In this document: in pieces, positions 56,369 through 64,000 of the stretch
How positions within the stretch are numbered: the first letter of the stretch is position 1
How the letters are laid out: each line of letters starts with the position of its first letter
Made by a program: the position numbers and the translations under genes
Notes under the pieces: model-generated
The model's input: the letters and a program-made list of their open reading frames with translations, nothing else
Told to the model about the DNA's origin: nothing
Database searches by the model: none
Assembly (NCBI GenBank): GCA_021399435.1
Contig: JAJTUP010000053.1
Span: 124,001 to 188,000 of the forward strand
DNA: 64,000 nt
Direction of reading: 5' to 3'
DNA from: Diaporthe sp. PMI_573
Lineage: Eukaryota > Ascomycota > Sordariomycetes > Diaporthales > Diaporthaceae

Positions 56369-57345
56369 TCACGCACCCTTCCCTCGACCTCTTCCACCGC
56401 CCTTCCCACCTCGCCCGCCCCCTCTTCCCCTACCCCCCTTGGCAGGAGGCGGCCGGCTCCTAAGGTTCTCAGGCAGATCCGCAACCCACTCGCCGTCCTT
56501 CCACAGCGTCCCGGCGTCCTCCTTGCGGCCCACAACCTCCTTGAAGTACTTTGCAGGAACCAAGCCCTCCTCCCCAACGCCCTCGGTGAGGACAACGCCG
56601 TTGTCACTGATCCACCACGTCATGGCCCCGTCCTCAAGACTCCGCCTCACGTCTATGTAGACCAAAACCTCGGCGTCCCTCCGCATCCCCGAGATGACGC
56701 CCTGCTCGTCGTCGGGTAGGCCCGTGGAGCAGTGCACGTGGGTGCGGCCCATGCGCCTCAGCCCTCCGGACTCGACGATCCGCGGCCAGAAGGCGAAGTA
56801 GGTCCCGTGCACGACTACGGGGGGAACGTTGTCCGCCTCGAGGGTCACGGGCCGCAGGAGCGCCTCCGACTCGAGCTTGATGCTGTGGCCCTGGTTGGCG
56901 CGGATGAGCCAGTGCGATGGGTCGGTGCTGCCGTCTGTGGCGCCTTCGCCCGCGGCCGCCGGCTTCATGGCGAAGCGCTGCTTCTCGTTGTCGGCGCAGA
57001 CCTGGACTATCTCTTGCACGGTTACGTTGAGGGTTCGCAGGGCACCCCATTGGAGCTGTGACGGGCTTGTTAGTCTTTGGGGCCCGGCAGAGGGAAGCAG
57101 AGCACATAGGTATCACTCACCACCCGATCCAGAGGCGCGTACCCCTCCTTGTCCAGCTTGATGCCCGCGTTGAGGGCCTGGTGCCGCAGCAGCCTCGACA
57201 GCGCCATCGAGATCTGCTTCTCCCTCTGCTTGCCCCCGTCGCCAGGCTTGCCGCCGCCTGCCTTGTGTCCGCCCCGGCCGCCCCTGCCGCCGGGCCGCAC
57301 AGAGGCCTTGTTCTCGAACTGCTCCGCTAAGTCGTCCGCCTCCAT
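56369..57345 (-). CDS. TPT1: tRNA 2'-phosphotransferase (Tpt1/KptA family)
   Basis: Two exons on the minus strand (57345-57121, 57055-56369) encode 303 residues. Tpt1 removes the 2'-phosphate left at the splice junction by fungal tRNA ligase, transferring it to NAD+ and releasing ADP-ribose 1'',2''-cyclic phosphate and nicotinamide. The catalytic set is present: Arg54-His55 in SRLLRH, Arg127 in IRANQGHS, and Arg200 in SGMRRDAEVLVYID. Further blocks are KLDKEGYAPLDRV, VVHGTYFAFWPRI and RRMGRTHVHCS. Residues 15-40 and the last 35 are Gly/Arg-rich (RGRGGGRGG and similar), beyond the compact core of the family, and may aid RNA binding. The 65-nt intron lies between DRV and LQWGALR and uses GTGAGT/CACAG. 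The enzyme is essential in yeast, so an intact gene is expected. Confidence 0.94.
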
Positions 57346-58581
57346 GGTGAGTTGGATTGTGTGGTCTGGTGTTGCTGGGTTGGGCCTCTTTGCAGAACCA
57401 CGAGTGTGGAAGATGCTTATCCTTTCAGGCTGGGCCCGCGAGTTGCTGGCAGGCGAGGAGAGCGAATGTCGCGGTGTTTGCCTGGAGTACTGACACACTG
57501 CCCCAAGCCCACAAAATGGATAGCGCAAGACGCTTGACGCCGTTGCTAGATTCGTGAATTTGAGACTGGTCCAATGAGTCAGAGGCACGCTCATTAACAA
57601 CTGGATTGAAGTCGGTCACGTTTCGAATTTGTTTGACAGGTAAGCTTGTCTGTTGACTTTTTGTCTTGTTCTTGGAGTTAAAAGGGTCCGGGTTGCCTGA
57701 TGTGGAAAATGTTTACTGAGCCTCAACCGTCTAGGCTGTCGGCATGAGTCAACCGGGTTGAGTCTGACACGAGAGAGCAATTCAGACCACCCGCGTCCAC
57801 ACGCGCCGCATCTATGAATGTATTCCAATGATAAATATGATGGCTTGGCCTGGCCGCTTTGTTCAGAGGTACTACCTTAGTGTACTTTTGCCTACGCTTT
57901 TACGGGCTCGAACCGCAAAGACCAGCCCGACGCGAGGCACGCATTCCAAATCTCACGAGGGAGCAAAAAAAGCTGCGCATGCATATAAACACATTAATAG
58001 CAACTGCTCGTACAAGGTACCAAGACAAATATATATATATATACACCTGAAAGGCTGTCCTCTTCTTCCAGTGCTGGCGGGTATCGATATTGCGCTCTGC
58101 GCGCCCAAACTCCTCGCAAATATCTGCAATCGGTAGGAGTCCATCTCCAGCAGAATCTTCGACGAATTTCTCCTCAAATCGTGTGGACATCGGTTCTCGA
58201 CAAAGGAAATTTCTTTTGCCGTGTGCTGCTGTTCATCCTAACCCCGTCTACCTGCCCGCCATATCGTGAAATGCAGCAAAGTGCTGCAGTGTTTGTAGAA
58301 TGCCCACCTGCTACAAAAGAATAGGAAGAGCCCACGCCTCGCCCTCCGTGTCATAATAAGGTGATACTGGTGAGAATCGTCCGGTGATGCTCAATGCGCG
58401 AAGTCAAGAACACACACAAAAAAGATAAAAAATCGAAATCTGATAACACCGGTAATGCATGCGTGAACTTCGGCTTCTTGCATGAAATGCTTCTCAATGC
58501 TGAAAAACAACGCTTTTGTAGTTGCACACGTTACAGTGTCGTGAATCGTCAGGCGTCGTATATGCGCGAGATGTGTCGCAC
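57346..58581. other. Intergenic region between TPT1 and the large disordered-protein gene
   Basis: About 1.2 kb. The TPT1-proximal half is its promoter. An (AT)n run sits at about 58028-58043. AT-rich sequence near 58200-58580 probably holds the 3' UTR of the next minus-strand gene. No small gene or structured RNA was recognised. Confidence 0.5.
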
Positions 58582-61500
58582 TCATCTGTAACCACCGAAA
58601 TTGGACGAAGTCCCTGAGATGCTGGGAATCCCACTGTGTCGTTTGCGGTTGATGCTAGTTTCCCGGCCGACCACTGAATTATTTGACTGGCCGACCGAGT
58701 ACCGCTGTCCTCGCTCCTCGGCCAGCCTCTCTGTAACAGAGTTGTCTGCCCTCTCGAATCTGTCACCTCTCTCCTGGCCGAACCGATCAGATCCCAGGAA
58801 CCGACGAGAGCTGGGAGTTGTAGGGGTTGCAAAACGAGATGACGTAGCGCTTGCAGAGGGCAGGTTTGAGGTGATCAACCGACGCCGGGGCAAGGCTAAG
58901 CTGGCCGATGCAGGCTCCTGCATCTGGAAAGAGCCCCGTGTGACATCTTCTCGATCTCGCGAGGGTACGTCGACCCTCAAGCCGGAAACTTCCGTAATGG
59001 CCCTTGATGGTGCCCTGCTGAATCGAGAATCTGGCTCCTCGTCAATGTTGCTGCCGCGGGCAATCGTGGTCACACGACGCGGAGGAAGGAGGAAAGAGGT
59101 TTTGCGCCCTTCTTCGGGCTCATCAGTTCCCGCCCGCCGGGTCCGTAGAAGCGAGGTCTTCCTGCCTTGGTCATCAGGCTCGTCGGTCACACCCCGCCGG
59201 GTTCGAGCCACGACAAGAGATGACTTGCGTCCAGGAGTAGCGGCTTCGCCGCCCAAGGCGCTAGGTGCATACCTGGGGCTTGGAACAGATGGAGCCGTGA
59301 AGTTGAAAGTGGTCCGCTTCTCCAGCCTAGTCGCGCGAGGGCTGACGTTGTTCTCCACACTCGGAACAGGCTCGTCAGGCTTGGAAGTCTCCCGTCGCGG
59401 AGCACCGGTAAAGACTTTGACGGGCGGCGGGCTGCTCAGCTGGTCCTGCTCCTTCTCCTTCGACCTTACTATCTCCCGTGATTCCGGCTTTGGTTGCTGA
59501 GTTGCAGCCTTCCGCTGGCTGCCTTCATCCGTCAAAGCCAGGCACAGCTCGGTGAGATTCCGACACATGCTGTCGACTTTCTTCCGCAGCAGCCGGTCTG
59601 TGATGGTAGACTGGCCACTTCCCCCAATAGTGCTCGCACCGCTCGAAATTGGCCCTGGCTGCCCGACAGTACCCATCATCTGTGACAGTGCCATCGCGTC
59701 ATTAGCAGCTGCCTCAACAGCGCTGTAAATGTCAGAGGTCACGAATGGTTTGGTTTTGGAAAGAGCTGATTTCAAGATTGGTTGCGCATCCCGTTGTTGC
59801 GAGGTCATGCTCAGAACTTCCGTCTGAGCAGCACCATTTGTGGAAGCGCGTTTTGGTGAGCCAGACACCGTAGTTGCGCCAGTCCCCGCCGTAGGAGGCC
59901 TTTCTTCGGAAGCTCTCGACATGGCAGCGCCTGATGTTCTCGGCAACTTTCCTGTCAACTCCAGCCGGTGGATACGGGACTTCAACTCATCGAGTTCGTC
60001 CCAGACAGTGGAGGGCGCGGCAGTTGAGTTCGATGACTCGGACGCCTCGTGATGAGGCGCCCCCGGGTGTTGAGATTCGCTACTCTTTGGGACAAGAGGA
60101 GAAGATTGGAATGATTTGGACAGGCCGCTCGGTTGCCTGTGAGAGGACGTGCGAGCATGCTCAGACGTCGCCGGTCGCCGAGCAAATATGGAGTTGCCCT
60201 CAGCAGTGCTGTCTAGACCGCCGTATGTCCGAGGCGTGATAGGCGACGGTCTCAAAGACGATACTGTGGACCGAGCTCGGGTGGCATCCAGGCTCAGAGA
60301 GGGCCTCTCGTTCGCGCTACCTCGGTAAGGCACTTCCCTCTCAGTATGCTGCGCCGGCTGGTCTTCCGTCGTTCGCCTCATGCGGGACGCCCTGTCTTGC
60401 TGGTCCGAGAGGCGCCGTGGAACCCGAGGGGGTGAGGTAGGGTTCTGGAATGAGGAAGGGACGACGGTAGACAGCGGTCTTTGGCGTGCGGATCGCGCGA
60501 CCCGAGACTGGGAATGATTAGCTTCCATGCGGGATTCAAGACATGCGCCACTTGACGGCGAGTGTTGTGCAACACGTTGCCCATGAGAAAGATAAAGGGT
60601 GATGTCCCGTCGGGATGGGCAAGGGTGGACCCGCAGCACGATTGGCATGTTGAGGATTACAGTCTCCACAACGACTCGTAACATGCAGGTACTCCTCACT
60701 CAGGGGTCCGGGCATCGCCCTTCATCCCACAATTGGGCCACTTGTGGGTACAGAGGTTCGAGGCCCGAGAGCATCATCACGCACAGAGGAGTGTTGGAGC
60801 GATCAACAGAGAGGGTAAAGGGGTGCTTACCACTGTGCTGGCCCGATCATCCTCACCGCGACCGTCATTCCTTGGTCGGGAGGATGATGCAGGAGGGTCT
60901 TCGTGCGCTATTCTCATGAAGATATCGGCAGTGCTCTCGCTTTCGATGGTCGCGGTGACTTCGTCGTCCGCATCTGCAGACATGTCTCTTGGCCATCCGC
61001 CGCTGTGCCGACCTTCGAGCGCGCGCAGCGACTCATCCCTGTGGTTCGAGTCCCTGGAGTCGTGGCCATCATCGTAGGGGGGGTAGAAAGAATTGTTCAT
61101 GTCGAGCTGGAGGCTCTTGCGCGAGCCTGATGAGCGAAATGAGCGGATAGGAGGAATGACCGGCCGACCAGGGTTTGAGGCAGAGCGAAGCGGTTTGTAT
61201 GACACCGGTGGTCGTGACGTAGATGTTCGCCGCTCGGCCGGGCTGTCATGGGGACTGCCGCCGTTGACTGACGCGGGTGATGTGAGGGCTCGCTGTCCTT
61301 GAGCCCACTTCTTTGTTGTGGTTTCTGGGGTCTGTTGTGCGCCTTGTGAATGGCGGGTTGTGTGCGGAGAGGTGGCGCTGTTTGAGCGTGGGGTGACTTG
61401 GACCGGCTGAGTAGGCGGTCGGGTTTCTGGAGTCCAGAAGGAAAGGGATCCGTCGGTGGGCGACTGAAAAGAGAGGGCGTCACCAGGACTGTTGTCGACT

Positions 61501-62005
61501 GGAAATGAAGCGGGTCGCTTAGCGGCAATTGGGGTGAAAGGGGCGGATGTTGAGGCCGTCTGGTAGGTACTGGCCTGTGATCGCGCCGGGCTGGGTCTTT
61601 GTCTCGAGGTCACGGGTGAATGAGATTGGGGCGTGCCTGGAGGCAGTCGCTGGTTGGAAGGAGTGTGTGGTTCGGACGCGGGCGCGGGCGCGGTCACAGG
61701 GTGGTGATCCTGGTGATGTTGGAGGTGTTGCGCATCAGCGGCGGTATCGTCAGCAGCAGCATTAGTGTCAGGCCTATTTTCTGGCTTTGGCACTAGATTT
61801 GTGACCTTTTGGCGGTCGTCCTGGTGCAGTGGGGACCCTGACAACCCTGCAGATGAGGGGGGATGTTGCTTGCTGTCCCGCTGTAGCAGACCGGGTAGAG
61901 GCAGCGAGGACCGGGTGCGGTCGCTCAGACGGAATGCAGGCAATTTGGACGAATTGTGATTGACGCGGTGGGCATGCACTGCAGAACCGGATGATGGCTG
62001 CTGTG

Positions 62006-62036
<31 letters not shown>

Positions 62037-62342
62037 GTGGCGGGTGTCTGTGGCCGACGTCGATGTCTCGTCGTGATCGACCTCGCCTCCCTCGTGCTCG
62101 TCTTCGTTATGGCCGTTTCCGTCACCGTCGCTGGTCGGCGCGGGCGCGGGCGCGGGCGCGGGCGCAGGAGCGACAGGAGCGACAGGATTGGCGTCGTTGC
62201 TGTGGAGGTCAGCAGCACCTCCTGGTGCGGCTGGGGCCGTGGTTTCGGTTTCGAGTTGGAGCTCGAGCTCCAGTTCCTGGTCTGACTTGTTACTGGGCCC
62301 AATGTCCTCAAACACCGCGACGGTCGACGACGAGGAAGCCAT
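58582..62342 (-). CDS. Large disordered fungal protein, unknown function (ELTGKLP-type coiled segment)
   Basis: Two exons on the minus strand (62342-60831, 60507-58582) give 1145 residues. Each exon looks like a separate gene, but exon 1 ends at a GTAAGC donor in phase 0 and exon 2 opens after TTCCCAG in the same phase, joining DRASTV to SRVARSARQRPLSTVV. The N-terminus MASSSSTVAVFEDIGPSN is followed by Pro-Ala, poly-Gln and Pro/Ser-rich tracts. A conserved patch near 480-500 reads EVTATIESESTADIFMRIA. In the second half, VWDELDELKSRIHRLELTGK begins a short coiled coil followed by LPRTSGAAMSRASEERPPT. I recall both patches within single proteins of other filamentous ascomycetes, some labelled LPXTG-domain proteins, which is misleading because no sortase anchor is involved. 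The 323-nt intron is long for this window and might hide a small exon. No enzymatic domain is visible. Confidence 0.72.
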
Positions 62343-63238
62343 GGCCTGCACACGAACTGCTCTCTTTCTTGTCTGCTTTTCTTTGTTCCAGAATGCCTGT
62401 ACCGTCTCCTCTTTTTTTTTCGTCAGGGTCCCATCGGCTGCTCCCTTGCGTGTCTGCCAGTCTACCCCGGCGGCGGCATTGATTAATTCCAGAACGGCGA
62501 GGATAGTTCCCGAGACCCTGTCGTGGTTGTTGAGCGAGCCCGGGGTCTCTGAGCCTGTGCCTGGGTTTCTGTCTGTCTGGGTCTGGGGTTGAGTTTGAGT
62601 GCGATGTCCCTGCCGGTAGAAATTGAGACACTGTCAAATGTCAAGGTCGAGTGCCAGTGTCAAAAGTCTGTCAATGTGATGCGGTGCTACGTCAGGCTTC
62701 CGAGAGTCACTTGGGGCAGGTGGCAGAAGCAGCTCAGTCGTCGATGACTCGGGTCGTCCGATCAATTGGTTGAGTAGGGAGGGGGGGGAAGGAGTAATTC
62801 AAGTCGCAGTCGCCCTCGAGACGATCTGGTCGAAAATTGACTGTTCCTTGGGCAGGAACGGCAAGGGGTAGGTACTACTGGGTGTATGTATTGTATTTTC
62901 CCGTCTAAGTGTGTGTATGTGCGCGTCCCGCAGACCACACTTTAGATTAGGGAACACGGTAGATTCGGATCAAGGTTCGGCGGGAGCAGATTGCTGGAGG
63001 TCTTTGCGCGACATATGGGCCGGAGAGTGAAATTATGAATACGGTTGCACGGTGACTGAGTAACTGGGACACGGATGAGGGACAGGAAAAGAACGAGAGG
63101 AGAAGACAGGAAAGTGTGATGTCGGAGATGCTCGACGTTCTACCTTGACCTGGCCTGACGATCGATGGTCGCAGGCCGGTGCGCAATGCACATGTAGGGT
63201 ATGGTCTGCGATGCACGAGCCCGCCATGTGCGCTGCTC

Positions 63239-63281
<43 letters not shown>

Positions 63282-64000
63282 CACCTATCGCCGCCGCCGC
63301 CGCCGGCTCCGTGGAAGCTCATCACACGCACTCACCAGGACCTGCAGAGTCTGTTCACGAGATTCTGAACCAGGGTTCCCGCCGACCGGTGCCAGCAAGA
63401 GCCCTGGACGGGACAGGAAGCGGAGAACAAGTGTGCCACGGACTGCATCCTGACTGGCTGCGGACCCCTCCGACCACGAGCACTGCGCGCCCGTGCCACG
63501 GGTGATTTCCAGACTGCAATTTGCAGACGTCCACAGGCCCGGGGCGGTTCCTGGGGATGTGATAATGGTAACCCGCCGAGACTTCCAACTTGTTCGTGGG
63601 AGCTTCAGCCCCCCACCACAGTGCAGTACACATGCCTATAGCAACCCAGAAACTCCGTACAGTCCGTGGCCAAAGGCTGACAGCCGTCGTTATCTTGGAT
63701 GCAACACAGGATCTGCGAGGGGTAGCCCTGAACATAAGGTTCCATATGTCTCGATGTCGCAAGCAGGCTGGCAGGCCGCAGGGCAGGGCTCCATCAGTTC
63801 CATCAAAACTGACCCAGAACCTCGCATACGCATCTGGTAGCTATGGGTCTGCAGAATGACCCTGATCCTTCTGATCTTCGTCTCTTTTGGGACGCGCAGT
63901 TGCAGACCCATGTCTTGGCTCGTCGAAAATCCGAGCATCTATCTCATTTCGTTATGATTAATTTCGAAGGGAGGGAGAAAAAAAAGAGAGAAGACTTTGG
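62343..64000. other. 5' flank of the large disordered-protein gene, to the right edge
   Basis: About 1.66 kb. It contains the promoter and leader of the minus-strand gene, a C/T-rich strand near 62390-62480, a GCT trinucleotide repeat at 63241-63280 and a GCC repeat at 63290-63304. Frames near the right end (63145-63938) come from these repeats and are not called. Confidence 0.5.
63241..63280 (+). repeat. Trinucleotide repeat (GCT)13
   Basis: Thirteen perfect GCT units (CAG on the other strand) lie about 0.9 kb upstream of the minus-strand gene at 62342. A short GCC run follows at 63290-63304. Confidence 0.9.

Noticed and set aside
60508..60699. Upstream extension and start at 60528 for a separate 648-residue protein
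   Set aside because: The acceptor at 60508 joins in frame to the upstream exon, giving continuous conserved sequence. Residues before it look like intron translation.

Overview
This is nuclear DNA of a filamentous ascomycete (Pezizomycotina), most likely a Sordariomycete. Genes carry several short GT-AG introns (mostly 50-130 nt), leaders are pyrimidine-rich, disordered Gln/Pro/Ser-rich proteins are common, and many products are familiar fungal families (RPB6, LEU2, INO80 subunit Arp8, Mios/Sea4, Efg1, Tpt1, PLC, Rua1-type regulator, 2EXR, DUF2235, APH-like kinase). Gene density is low: about 16 protein genes in 64 kb, with gene-poor blocks of 3-8 kb. No tRNA, rRNA, CRISPR array or intact transposon was recognised.

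Layout. 1-1242: 5' end of an unknown nuclear-type gene (minus) diverging from RPB6 (plus). 2949-4144: secreted intradiol dioxygenase with all four iron ligands. 7614-9135: GPI-anchored Thr-rich wall protein with Cys-Pro modules. 11994-13854 and 15154-16461: divergent DUF2235 hydrolase and APH-like kinase genes. 16819-18374: LEU2 (3-isopropylmalate dehydrogenase) with two frame-breaking deletions in its largest exon. 19124-19918: 2EXR protein. 20939-23075: phosphoinositide phospholipase C, convergent with ARP8 (23519-25890). 27640-28479: proline-rich protein. 28480-36552: an 8-kb gene-free block leading into a Rua1-type regulator (36553-38629) whose leader lacks AUG codons and carries an inferred 5'-UTR intron. 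38630-45310: a second gene-poor block. 45311-48242: PHD-finger protein. 49523-52905: Mios/Sea4 of the SEA (GATOR2-like) complex, sharing a 548-bp promoter with EFG1 (53454-54393). 55012-56065: protein with one clear and one probable dsRNA-binding domain. 56369-57345: tRNA 2'-phosphotransferase. 58582-62342: a 1145-residue disordered protein that at first looks like two genes.

Housekeeping functions (transcription, chromatin, TORC1 signalling, ribosome biogenesis, tRNA repair) dominate the intact genes. The left half also holds lineage-variable genes (dioxygenase, wall protein, DUF2235, APH-like, 2EXR). The strongest anomaly is the LEU2 locus: coding sequence is well conserved on both sides of two small deletions that put its three segments in three different frames, while every other multi-exon gene here reads cleanly. 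Other points of interest are a decayed 15-bp minisatellite that encodes a Gly-X-Pro-Pro-X pentapeptide on the minus strand, the long inserted linker in PLC, and the regulator with its large gene-free flanks. Exon boundaries were inferred by eye from splice consensus and reading frame, without transcript data.
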